From: Sphingopyxis sp.
GTDB lineage: Bacteria; Pseudomonadota; Alphaproteobacteria; Sphingomonadales; Sphingomonadaceae
Direction of reading: 5' to 3'
Assembly: GCF_025869345.1 (NCBI RefSeq)
Contig: NZ_JAOZVW010000159.1
Coordinates: forward strand, 25,919-85,515
Length of the DNA stretch: 59,597 nucleotides
Shown one piece after another: positions 42,245-49,753 of the stretch. The number at the start of each line of letters is the position of its first letter. Position 1 is the first letter of the stretch. The position numbers and the translations under genes are program-made. The notes beneath the pieces were generated by a model, which saw only the letters and a program-made list of their open reading frames with translations, had not been told where the DNA came from and made no database searches.

Positions 42245-43480
42245 TCATTTTCGATCGGGCAGCAGCCACGCGCCGTTGGTCACGAAGAATTTCTCCATCG
42301 CGGCAGGGCCAAGGCGCGCGAGCCGTTCCGCAAAGACGCGCTTCGCCTCACGGCCGCCCTCGACATGCGGATAGTCGCTCGAGAAGCAGTAGCAGCTCTC
42401 CAGCCCTGGATTCTGCTCGAAGAACTGGTCGATCGGCTCGAAGTGGAAAGGCGCGACGCGCACGTTGCGCGCGACATAGTCCGACGGCTGCATCGTCAGC
42501 ACATTCTTGAGCGCCTTCGGAAAAACACCCGCCCAGATGTCGAGCCGCTGCGCCAGCGGCCCGAGCCATTGCGCGCCGAGTTCGAGCGCGCCGAACCGCA
42601 GATGCGGGAAGCGTTCGAACACGCCGCCTAACACCATCGTGGTGATGAAATATTCGGCCGCGCTGTGCATCGTCGCGCCGGCATAGGGGCTGAGGATGAA
42701 CTCGGCCGAGCTGCCGAAGGGAATGAACGCCTCGACATTGTTCGACCAGCGGGGATCGGAAAAGACGCTGTCGGTCCCGATATGCAGGAGCGCCGCGACG
42801 TCGGCGTCGGCGAGAAGCCGCCAGAAGGGGTCGAACGCGGGATCGGCCGGCGAGGTCCCGGCGGGCGGCGCGCCCGAGGGAATCCATAGCGCCCGGATGC
42901 CTCGGTCGATCAGCGACCGGGCTTGATCGATCATACCGTCGACCGTCTCGGTCGTGATCAGTCCGACGGTGCGAAGCCGGTGCGTGTCCGGGTCCGCGAC
43001 GGCGCGAACCGCCCATTCGTTCGATGCGCGGATGATCGCCTGACCAAGCTCGCGCGACTCTTCGACGCTGTAGGGGAGCCCGATCACCGCTTGCGCGAAC
43101 TCGGGCGTGTTCGCCATCACATAGCCGACGAGGCCGAAGCCTGGACAGACCAGCGCCTTCTCGACCCCCTGCGCATCCATGACGGCGGCGCGGCGGCGAA
43201 GATCGATCGCACCGGGCGCGCCACATCCCTTCAGGATATGCGTCGTCTCGTAAGTGATCCGCTCGTCGTCGCCGACGATGTCGGGGCGGACGTTCGAGTT
43301 TTCACCGAGCCCCGTCAGCAGCGGGCTGCTTTCGCAGGCGGCAAGCTTCGACGCGATGTCCTCGCCGAAATATTCGCCCCACATATGAAAGGGGATCATC
43401 TCGTGCGTATCGACGTCCACCGCCTTCGCCATGAAGGCGAGCACCTGGTCCGCGCTGTCCGCAGCGATCGCACTACTCAT
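42245..43480 (-). CDS. Amidohydrolase_2-family protein 2 (ACMSD-like)
   Basis: The 411-residue protein has AVDVDTHEMIPFHMW (metal strand), ALLHIGTDSVF (central His) and CYCFSSDYPHVEGGREA (catalytic Asp). It is paralogous to amidohydrolase 1 of the same operon. I choose the ATG at 43480, after AGGGAGAG, over an earlier in-frame ATG. It is the first gene of the operon amidohydrolase 2, VOC, amidohydrolase 1, MDR reductase, saccharopine-dehydrogenase-like. A partial TetR-type site (TAGATCG at 43536) lies 55 nt upstream, so the operon may belong to the TetR regulon. Confidence 0.88.
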   Translation of the reverse strand: MSSAIAADSADQVLAFMAKAVDVDTHEMIPFHMWGEYFGEDIASKLAACESSPLLTGLGENSNVRPDIVGDDERITYETTHILKGCGAPGAIDLRRRAAVMDAQGVEKALVCPGFGLVGYVMANTPEFAQAVIGLPYSVEESRELGQAIIRASNEWAVRAVADPDTHRLRTVGLITTETVDGMIDQARSLIDRGIRALWIPSGAPPAGTSPADPAFDPFWRLLADADVAALLHIGTDSVFSDPRWSNNVEAFIPFGSSAEFILSPYAGATMHSAAEYFITTMVLGGVFERFPHLRFGALELGAQWLGPLAQRLDIWAGVFPKALKNVLTMQPSDYVARNVRVAPFHFEPIDQFFEQNPGLESCYCFSSDYPHVEGGREAKRVFAERLARLGPAAMEKFFVTNGAWLLPDRK

Positions 43481-43535
43481 GACGACTCTCCCTACACAGC
43501 TTGTCGGCTTGCCCGAGTCGTATGCCATCATTAAA

Positions 43536-43551
43536 TAGATCGCAATATTTA
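43536..43551 (+). promoter_or_regulatory. Weak TetR-type site upstream of the amidohydrolase operon
   Basis: TAGATCG at 43536-43542 matches the left half of the TAGATCGTTCTGTCTA site exactly, but the right half (CAATATTTA) is degenerate. It lies in an AT-rich promoter-like stretch 55 nt from the minus-strand operon start. I regard it as possible only. Confidence 0.3.
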
Positions 43552-43605
43552 ATTTTGGCGGACGCGACTCTCACAATCCCGAACATGGCTTGCAACCTGG
43601 GCTTA

Positions 43606-43634
43606 TTGTTAATATTAGATCGTTCTGCTATTTA
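43606..43634 (+). promoter_or_regulatory. Promoter with embedded TetR-type operator, upstream of crotonase 1
   Basis: A -35 TTGTTA (43606-43611) and a -10 TATTTA (43629-43634) are separated by exactly 17 bp. TAGATCGTTCTGCTA (43616-43630) fills the spacer: it is the recurring TetR-type site with one base missing. A repressor bound here would block RNA polymerase directly. The downstream ATG is at 43699. Confidence 0.6.
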
Positions 43635-43698
43635 TTTATGGACGCGCGGAAGGAGCCGGGGACAGGACCCGGATCATCCGGGCGCGATTGGGAGAGCA

Positions 43699-44466
43699 AT
43701 GAGTTTGGCAACATTGGAAACGCGCGGGCCGGTCGCCACGATCACCATCAATCGCCCCGGCCATCACAACGCCCTCGACCTCGAAACGGCCCAGGCTCTC
43801 GAAGCGGCGGCGCGCGAAGTCGCGGCGGATGCGCAGATCAGCGTCGTCCTTCTGCGCGGCGCGGGCCGCGCCTTTTGCGGCGGCGGCGACATCTTCGCCT
43901 TCGCCGAGCATATGGACGATCTCGAAGCCTATGTGCGCGAACTGCTCGCGGTCCAGCACCGCTTCATTCTCCGCATCGCGCGCATGCCGAAGATCGCGAT
44001 CGCCGCGGTGCACGGATCGGCCGCCGGCGCGGGCCTGTCGCTCGCCGCGATGTGCGACATGTGCGTCGCCGAGGAGGATGTCCGGTTCGTGCCAGCCTTT
44101 GCCAGTCTCGGCCTTTCGCCTGACAGCGGCGCCACCTTCGGCCTCGCGCGGGCGGTAGGAACCCGCCGCGCCCTCCGGCTGTTTCTTGCCGAGCGATCCT
44201 TTTCCGCGATCGAAGCGGAAGCGTGGGGACTCGTGACGAAACTTGCAGACCGCGGGCAAGCCGTCGCCGAGGCCGAAAGGCTCGCGGACCGGATCGCCGC
44301 GACCGGCCCCGATGCCATCGCCAACACCAAACGGCTGCTCGGGCGGCTCGACACAGGCATTCTCGAAGAGCAATTGCACAACGAACTCGAAAGCATCGTG
44401 CGCTGCATGAAAACCGAAAGCTTCCGAAGCGCCGTCCGGTCTTTCACGGAGAAGAAGCCGAGTTGA
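43699..44466 (+). CDS. Enoyl-CoA hydratase/isomerase (crotonase) 1
   Basis: The 255-residue crotonase has the two oxyanion-hole segments: GRAFCGGGDIFAFA for the first and AIAAVHGSAAGAGLSLAAMCD for the second. The usual catalytic Glu region reads VPAFASLGLSPDSGATFGL, with Pro-Asp-Ser-Gly in place of the isomerase/hydratase Glu motifs, as in PaaG/FadB1x-type isomerases. The ATG at 43699 follows GGAGAG. It precedes the TetR gene and has a promoter with an embedded TetR-type site. It acts on an enoyl-CoA of this module; whether it hydrates or isomerises is open. Confidence 0.88.
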   Translation: MSLATLETRGPVATITINRPGHHNALDLETAQALEAAAREVAADAQISVVLLRGAGRAFCGGGDIFAFAEHMDDLEAYVRELLAVQHRFILRIARMPKIAIAAVHGSAAGAGLSLAAMCDMCVAEEDVRFVPAFASLGLSPDSGATFGLARAVGTRRALRLFLAERSFSAIEAEAWGLVTKLADRGQAVAEAERLADRIAATGPDAIANTKRLLGRLDTGILEEQLHNELESIVRCMKTESFRSAVRSFTEKKPS

Positions 44467-44531
44467 TTGCGGAGCCTGCTTTGCTCGATCGCGCCCGGTT
44501 ATGCTGCGATTCGAAGAATTTCAGTCTGGCC

Positions 44532-44543
44532 TAGAGCGATCTA
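44532..44543. promoter_or_regulatory. Possible autoregulatory TetR-type half-site
   Basis: TAGAGCGATCTA is a short inverted repeat 18 nt before the TetR gene ATG. Its minus-strand reading TAGATCGCTCTA shares TAGATCG with the four stronger sites, but the arms are 4 bp closer together. It fits autorepression, at low confidence. Confidence 0.35.
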
Positions 44544-44561
44544 TTATGTTACCGCGCCAGC

Positions 44562-45191
44562 ATGTCTGACACCGCACCCACCGTCGAAAAGCAGTCCGCC
44601 ACCCGCACCCGGCTGGTCGAATCCGCCTTGGCGCTCTTCAGCCGCAACGGCTATGCGGCCACCGGCGTCAAGGCCATCCTCGCCGATGCGAAGACGCCTT
44701 ACGGATCGCTTTACCACTGGTTTCCGGGCGGCAAGCGGGAGCTCGGCGTTGCCGCGGTGCAGCATGGCGGGGCGCTCTACAAGGGCCTGTTCGAATCGCG
44801 CTATCCGGCCGATCTCAACGTGGTCGAAGCGACCGAAGCGGCCTTCGTCGAAGCGGCGGACATGCTCGAGGCGACCGATTTCGCGGACTCCTGCCCGCTC
44901 GCCACGATCGCGCTGGAAGTCGCGAATACCGACGAGCCGATGCGGATCGCGGCCGCGGACGCCTTTGAATCCTGGCTCATGGTCTTCGAGCAGCGCTTTC
45001 TCGCGGCCGGCATGTCGGCCGAACGCGCGCGCGAAGTCGCGATCAACGTGTTCTGCCTGATCGAGGGCGCCGCCCTGCTGGCCCGGACCACGAAATCGCC
45101 CGTCCCGATGCACCTCGCCGGGAAGACGGCGGCAAACGCGGTGGCCGCCGGGCTCGCCGCCGACGGCATCGAGTTGGCCGGCAAGGCCTGA
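44562..45191 (+). CDS. TetR-family transcriptional regulator
   Basis: The 209-residue protein has the TetR helix-turn-helix: TRTRLVESALALFSRNGYAA, TGVKAILADAKTPYGSLYHW and the FPGGKRELGVAAV extension. The C-terminal domain is of the LmrA/YxaF type (CPLATIALEVANTD). It is the only TetR regulator in the window. The site TAGATCGTTCTGTCTA or close variants occurs upstream of crotonase 1, the AcuI-like reductase, the esterase and TonB receptor 3. I infer that it is the repressor of this whole module, probably released by an acyl-CoA or the import substrate. Confidence 0.92.
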   Translation: MSDTAPTVEKQSATRTRLVESALALFSRNGYAATGVKAILADAKTPYGSLYHWFPGGKRELGVAAVQHGGALYKGLFESRYPADLNVVEATEAAFVEAADMLEATDFADSCPLATIALEVANTDEPMRIAAADAFESWLMVFEQRFLAAGMSAERAREVAINVFCLIEGAALLARTTKSPVPMHLAGKTAANAVAAGLAADGIELAGKA

Positions 45192-45448
45192 GGCTCGACG
45201 GCTGGCCTCTACGGCCTTCGACAATCGAAAATCGCGCGTCCTCGCTTAGGCGGGGAGCCAAATATGTGGCGACTTGGGCTTGCTTCACGATGCGCTGCCC
45301 CTTCGTGCCTCGCCGGTTAGCGCGACCTTCGATCCCCAATTCGCTCACCAGCTCCGCCGGAATGGCAGCGGACTGCCGCGCAACGACATTTTTGCGCGAC
45401 GGCAGAAGAATCGGTTGACGCGGCGAAGACAATGCGCCTAAGAATTAT
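45192..45448. other. Intergenic stretch, no gene recognised
   Basis: Together with the operator and leader at 45449-45582 this gap is 391 nt. A minus-strand frame across 45210-45432 has plausible composition (for example AIPAELVSELGIEG) but no start signal, no recognised family, and it runs into the tetR coding region. I see nothing else. Confidence 0.4.
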
Positions 45449-45464
45449 TAGATCGTTCTGTCTA
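45449..45464 (+). promoter_or_regulatory. TetR-type operator upstream of the AcuI-like reductase
   Basis: TAGATCGTTCTGTCTA, the full 16-bp form with TAGA/TCTA ends, is preceded by an AT-rich AATTAT. It lies 118 nt upstream of the TTG start at 45583. The same 16 bases occur exactly at 52951-52966. Confidence 0.65.
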
Positions 45465-45582
45465 TTCACGATTGAAGGCTGCGGACGGCACCACGCCTGA
45501 CACGCAGCCGCAAGGTGGATGGTCGGATTCGCGACAGGCAAGCCACGCCTTGCCGCACGGATATCTGCCTAGGGAGAGAGTT

Positions 45583-46575
45583 TTGACACAGTCTTTCAAC
45601 GCCTTTGTCGTCGACAAGGACGAGAGCGGATTCAGCGCCGGTGTGAAGCGCGTCGCGCTGGCGGACCTGCCCGCGGGCGACGTGACGGTGCGGGTCCATT
45701 ATTCGAGCGTCAACTACAAGGACGGCCTTGCCAGCGTTCCCGGCAGCCCGGTCGTGACCTCCTATCCGATGGTGCCGGGCATCGATCTCGCCGGGATCGT
45801 CGCCGAATCGAGCGATCCCCGCTTCAAGGTCGGGCAGGAAGTGCTCGCGATCGGCCGCGCTCTCGGCACGGGCCATTTCGGGGGCTATGCCGAATATGCC
45901 CGCCTGCCCGGCGACTGGCTGGAGCCCCTGCCCCCCGGCCTGACCATGAAGGAAGCAATGGCGCTCGGCACCGCCGGCTTCACCGCGGGGCTCGCGATCC
46001 AGCGGCTCGAAGAAAATGGGCTGAAGCCGGGTCAGGGCCGCGTGCTCGTGTCCGGCGCCTCGGGCGGCGTCGGGAGCACTGCGATCAATATGCTGGCGGG
46101 TCTGGGCTATGACGTGTCGGCGAGCACCGGCAAGGCCGACGAGCATGGCTATCTCCGCGATCTCGGCGCGACCGAAATCCTTAGCCGCGAGGAGGTATCC
46201 GCCAAGCCCGACAGCTATATGAACGAGGAACGCTGGGCGGGCGGCGTCGATCCGGTCGGCGGCGACACGCTCGCCTATATGCTGCGCTCGACGCGCTACG
46301 GCGGCTCGGTATCGAACTGCGGCATGACCGGCGGTATGGTCGTGAACACGACCGTAGCGCCGTTCATCCTGCGCGGGGTCAATCTGCTCGGCATCGACTC
46401 GGTCAATTGTCCGGCCGATGTGCGCGCCAAACTCTGGCTGCGCCTCGGCACCGACCTCAAGCCCAGATATCTGACCGAAAGCATTTCGCACGAGATCACG
46501 CTCGACAGTATCCAGACCGCCGTGGCGAGCATTCTGGCCGGCGCGGTCAAGGGCCGAACGATCGTGCGGATATAG
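45583..46575 (+). CDS. AcuI/YhdH-like acrylyl-CoA-reductase-family oxidoreductase
   Basis: The 330-residue MDR protein fits YhdH/AcuI in length and in motifs: VRVHYSSVNYKDGLA, MVPGIDLAGIVAES, GTAGFTAGLAIQRLEENGL and VLVSGASGGVGSTAINML. AcuI reduces acrylyl-CoA to propionyl-CoA with NADPH. I use a TTG start at 45583 because AGGGAGAG sits 6 nt upstream and the family N-terminus (SFNAFVVDKD) follows. A propionyl-CoA-synthetase-like enzyme lies downstream, so C3-CoA metabolism may belong to this pathway. It is the first gene of the plus-strand run to 51640 and lies behind a full TetR-type site. Confidence 0.87.
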   Translation: MTQSFNAFVVDKDESGFSAGVKRVALADLPAGDVTVRVHYSSVNYKDGLASVPGSPVVTSYPMVPGIDLAGIVAESSDPRFKVGQEVLAIGRALGTGHFGGYAEYARLPGDWLEPLPPGLTMKEAMALGTAGFTAGLAIQRLEENGLKPGQGRVLVSGASGGVGSTAINMLAGLGYDVSASTGKADEHGYLRDLGATEILSREEVSAKPDSYMNEERWAGGVDPVGGDTLAYMLRSTRYGGSVSNCGMTGGMVVNTTVAPFILRGVNLLGIDSVNCPADVRAKLWLRLGTDLKPRYLTESISHEITLDSIQTAVASILAGAVKGRTIVRI

Positions 46576-46673
46576 GGCGTGAAACGATGAAGCAGCCGCC
46601 TGCTGCGGGACACTCGATCAAATTTAAATATTTCAGTAAGTTAATATAACAACATCAATTGGGAGTAGCTGCC

Positions 46674-47213
46674 ATGACAAATCTGACCAGACAGGAAATG
46701 GAAGAGCTCCTGCTCGAGCACGAAGTCGCCGAGCTGGAATATAACGTCGACAGGACCATGGCGACGCTGACGCCGAACCCGCATTTCGAGCTGTGCTTCA
46801 TGGGCCTGGCGGTCGACGGGTGGGATGCGGTTCGCGAAATGTATACCCGCATGCTCATCAAGGGTGGCGAGGAACGGAATCTGCAAGCCGACGCCCGCGT
46901 CGTCATGATCGAGAACAACCACATCGTTCGCGAGGCGGTCATTTCCTTTAATGACGACAACGGCAAGCGGGTCACGGGCCTCTACAGCGTCGTGGTGGAA
47001 TTCGATCCCGAAACGAAGAAGATCAAGGGGGAGCGGATGTACGGCGACCTCACCTATGGGCGGTTCATGAGCCGGATCGTCGGCGAGGATATCACGAACG
47101 TGCCGGGCGTCACCCGCATTTCCGAGAGCCTGCCCGTCATCGACGTCCATGACGCCTTTGCGGCAGCGGCTGCCCGCGGGATCGAGATCAACAATCCTTA
47201 CGTCAAGGCGTAG
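46674..47213 (+). CDS. NTF2-like (SnoaL-fold) protein 1
   Basis: The 179-residue protein looks like an alpha+beta cone of the NTF2/SnoaL type: LTRQEMEELLLEHEVAELEY helix, FELCFMGLAVDGWDAVREMY, YSVVVEFDPETKKIKGERMYGD and FMSRIVGEDITNVPG. It is clearly paralogous to the protein at 58977-59492, which shares DLAVDGWDAVVEMY and VVEFDPxxxKxxGERMYGD. Members of this fold are cyclases, isomerases or small binding proteins, for example ketosteroid isomerase. It lies between the AcuI-like and VOC genes in the TetR module. No catalytic dyad can be assigned with confidence. Confidence 0.8.
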   Translation: MTNLTRQEMEELLLEHEVAELEYNVDRTMATLTPNPHFELCFMGLAVDGWDAVREMYTRMLIKGGEERNLQADARVVMIENNHIVREAVISFNDDNGKRVTGLYSVVVEFDPETKKIKGERMYGDLTYGRFMSRIVGEDITNVPGVTRISESLPVIDVHDAFAAAAARGIEINNPYVKA

Positions 47214-47266
47214 ACGTCTCGCCATGCCGGGCGGCGCCACAGATCTTAAAATCGGAGAATAAGTCG

Positions 47267-47632
47267 ATGTTCAGTCATATCATGATCGGCGCCAACGACC
47301 TTGAGGCGTCGAAGAAATTCTACGACGCCGCTCTCGGTGCGCTCGGTCACGGGCCGTCGGTTCAGGACCCCAAGGGACGCTATTTCTGGGTTACCGAAGC
47401 GGGGATTTTCGCCATCACCAATCCGATCGACGGCGCGGCGGCGACCCATGCCAACGGCGGCACGATCGGCTTTGCGGCCGCCAATTCCGACGCCGTCGAC
47501 GCATGGCACGCGGCCGGGCTGGCGAACGGCGGCGCGGCGTGCGAAGATCCGCCGGGGATGCGCCAGAACGGCATGTATGTGGGCTATTTGCGCGACCCGT
47601 CGGGCAACAAGGTCTGCGCGTTGCACCGATAG
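47267..47632 (+). CDS. Short VOC-family (glyoxalase-like) protein
   Basis: The 121-residue protein starts MFSHIMIGANDLEASKKFYD and ends YVGYLRDPSGNKVCALHR, the paired beta-alpha-beta halves of a VOC domain. Similar short proteins include lactoylglutathione lyase relatives and fosfomycin-resistance-type proteins. Of the metal ligands only His4 and a few acidic candidates are visible, and the usual final Glu is replaced (KVCALH), so a catalytic metal site is uncertain. It lies 11 nt before the crotonase 2 gene and is probably co-transcribed. Confidence 0.8.
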   Translation: MFSHIMIGANDLEASKKFYDAALGALGHGPSVQDPKGRYFWVTEAGIFAITNPIDGAAATHANGGTIGFAAANSDAVDAWHAAGLANGGAACEDPPGMRQNGMYVGYLRDPSGNKVCALHR

Positions 47633-47643
47633 GAAGAAGTCCA

Positions 47644-48486
47644 ATGCCGACGTTCGATACGCTCATCTATGAAAAGCCCGAGGATCATATCGCCCGCATC
47701 TGGCTGAACCGGCCGGAGGCGCGCAACGCGCAGGACACGCATCTTCTTTACGAGCTCAACGATGCGTTCGATGCGGCGATGGCCGACGACGCGGTCAAGG
47801 TCGTCGTCCTCGCCGCGAAAGGCCCGCACTTCTCGGCCGGTCACGACCTGCGCGAAGGAACGCCGCAGGCCGAGCATAAGCGCGTCGGCACCTGGAGCGC
47901 TGGAAACTGGGACGGCGCGGAGGCCTATTACTGCCGCGAGAAGGAGATTTACGAAGGCTTCTGCCGCCGCTGGCGCGACCTCGCCAAGCCGACGATCGCC
48001 TCGGTCCAGGGCAAGGCGATCGCGGGCGGGCTGATGCTGATCTGGCCGTGCGATTTCGTGATCGCGAGCGACGACGCGACCTTCCAGGACAATACGATGT
48101 TCATGGGCATCCCGGGCGTCGAATATTTCGCCCACACATGGGAGCTCGGCATCCGCAAGGCCAAGGAGTTTCTGATGACCGGCCAGCCGATCACCGCCGC
48201 CGAGGCCGAGGCCGCGGGCATGGTGAACCGGGTGGTGGCGCGCGACGCGCTCGAGGCCGAAACGCTCGCTTTCGCGCGCAGCATCGCCGACAAGCCGTCG
48301 TTCGCGCTCAAGCTCGCCAAGGATGCGATCAACGCCGCCTTCCACGCGCAGGGCTTCGAAAATGTCCAGCGCGCGGCGTTCAACGCGCACCATCTGGCGC
48401 ACACCCATTACCGGCTGCACCAGAACGGATCGTATATCGACACGGCGTTCATGCAGAGCTTCGCGGCCAAATCCAAGCAGACCTAA
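47644..48486 (+). CDS. Enoyl-CoA hydratase/isomerase (crotonase) 2
   Basis: The 280-residue crotonase has ARIWLNRPEARNAQ, then GPHFSAGHDLREG (first oxyanion hole) and TIASVQGKAIAGGLMLIWPC (second). The catalytic region is FMGIPGVEYFAHTWELG, with Gly-Val-Glu-Tyr. It is longer than crotonase 1 by 25 residues, mostly from an insertion rich in aromatic and charged residues (WDGAEAYYCREKEIYEGF), suggesting a bulky acyl-CoA. The ATG at 47644 follows GGAAGAAG. It is upstream of an acyl-CoA dehydrogenase and an acyl-CoA synthetase, and together they form a beta-oxidation-like set. Confidence 0.88.
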   Translation: MPTFDTLIYEKPEDHIARIWLNRPEARNAQDTHLLYELNDAFDAAMADDAVKVVVLAAKGPHFSAGHDLREGTPQAEHKRVGTWSAGNWDGAEAYYCREKEIYEGFCRRWRDLAKPTIASVQGKAIAGGLMLIWPCDFVIASDDATFQDNTMFMGIPGVEYFAHTWELGIRKAKEFLMTGQPITAAEAEAAGMVNRVVARDALEAETLAFARSIADKPSFALKLAKDAINAAFHAQGFENVQRAAFNAHHLAHTHYRLHQNGSYIDTAFMQSFAAKSKQT

Positions 48487-48574
48487 GCACGCCGACCTGA
48501 GCCGGATCGGAGCCGCCCGCGATGCAGCGGGCGGCACGGACGTCTTCGCTCGCCGAAAATCAGAGGAACAGGAT

Positions 48575-49735
48575 GTGAATTTCGCAGAGCAGGACCATAT
48601 CGACATGCTTCGCGACACGATCCGTCGCTTCGTCGAGAAACGCATGCCGCGCGAAGATGCGGCACGGTGGGACAAGGACAATCATTTCCCGCGCGAGATA
48701 TTCGACGAGCTCGGCGAACTCGGCGTCATGGGTCTGACCGTGCCCGAGGACTATGGCGGCGCAGGCCGCGATATCGTCGCGACGATGATGGTGATCGAGG
48801 AATTGTCGAAGCGCAGCCTCGCGGTCGCGATCCCCTATATCATGTCGGCCTGCTATGCGGGCATGAACCTCGTCGAATGCGCGTCCGAGAGGCAGAAGCG
48901 CGAGCTGCTGCCGCGCGTCGCGGCCGGCAAGCTGATCTTCGCCTATGGCTGGACCGAACCCGATGTCGGCGCCGACCTCGCGAGCGTCCAGACCGTCATC
49001 GCGCGCGACGGCGACGAACTCGTCATCAACGGCGAGAAGCGCTTCTGCTCCGGCGCGAACATCTGCGATTATATCTATGTGTTGGGGCGCAGCGGCCCCA
49101 AGGAAGACCGCTACCGCAACCTGTCGCTGGTCATGGTCCCCGCCGATGCACCGGGGGTGGAGATCACCCCGATCGAAGGGCTGGGGCTGAAGGGCGCGCC
49201 GACCACCGACGTCCGCCTGATCGACGTGCGCGTGCCGGTCGGCAATCTGATGGGCGAGGAAAAAGGCTGGAACACGGGCTGGAGCATGGTGTCGGGCGCC
49301 GGCCTCGACGTCGAAAAGCTGGAGGTCGCCGCGATGGCGGCCGGCATCGCCACCGCCGCGACCGACGATGCCTGGGCCTATGTGCAGGAGCGCAAGCAGT
49401 TCGGGAAGCCGATCGCCACCTATCAGTCGATCCGGCACAAGCTCGCCGACATGCGCACGCAGGGCCATGCCGCGCGGCTGATGCTCTATGATGCGGCGTC
49501 GATGGCAAACCGGCATGTCCGCTGCGGCACCGAGACCTCGATGGCAAAACTCTTCGCGACCGAGGCCGCGCGGTCGATCGTGCTGTCGGCGCAGGACATC
49601 TTCGGCGCCTATGGCTATGTGAAGGGCTTCGACATCGAGCGCTATGTCCGCGACGTTCTGGCGCTGCCGATCATCGGCGGCTCGTCGGCGGTCCAGCGCA
49701 ACAATGTCGTGAACTGGCTGGGACTGCCCCGCTGA
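48575..49735 (+). CDS. Acyl-CoA dehydrogenase with catalytic Glu at the isovaleryl-CoA-dehydrogenase position
   Basis: The 386-residue flavoprotein has VMGLTVPEDYGGAGRD, the FAD/substrate motif AYGWTEPDVGADLASVQT and RKQFGKPIATYQSIRHKLAD. The usual C-terminal catalytic Glu (YEGT) is replaced: the segment reads LPIIGGSSAVQRNN. A Glu is present instead at position 247 (GLDVEKLEV), which is where isovaleryl-CoA dehydrogenase and LCAD keep their base. I choose GTG at 48575, after AGAGGAACAG, because the family N-terminus follows. It follows crotonase 2 and precedes the acyl-CoA synthetase by 18 nt. Confidence 0.88.
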   Translation: MNFAEQDHIDMLRDTIRRFVEKRMPREDAARWDKDNHFPREIFDELGELGVMGLTVPEDYGGAGRDIVATMMVIEELSKRSLAVAIPYIMSACYAGMNLVECASERQKRELLPRVAAGKLIFAYGWTEPDVGADLASVQTVIARDGDELVINGEKRFCSGANICDYIYVLGRSGPKEDRYRNLSLVMVPADAPGVEITPIEGLGLKGAPTTDVRLIDVRVPVGNLMGEEKGWNTGWSMVSGAGLDVEKLEVAAMAAGIATAATDDAWAYVQERKQFGKPIATYQSIRHKLADMRTQGHAARLMLYDAASMANRHVRCGTETSMAKLFATEAARSIVLSAQDIFGAYGYVKGFDIERYVRDVLALPIIGGSSAVQRNNVVNWLGLPR

Positions 49736-49753
49736 AACCAATGGGAGCCGCTC

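Noticed and set aside
45210..45432. A possible minus-strand gene in the gap between TetR and AcuI-like genes
   Set aside because: The frame runs into the TetR coding region, has no start signal, and matches no family that I recognise.
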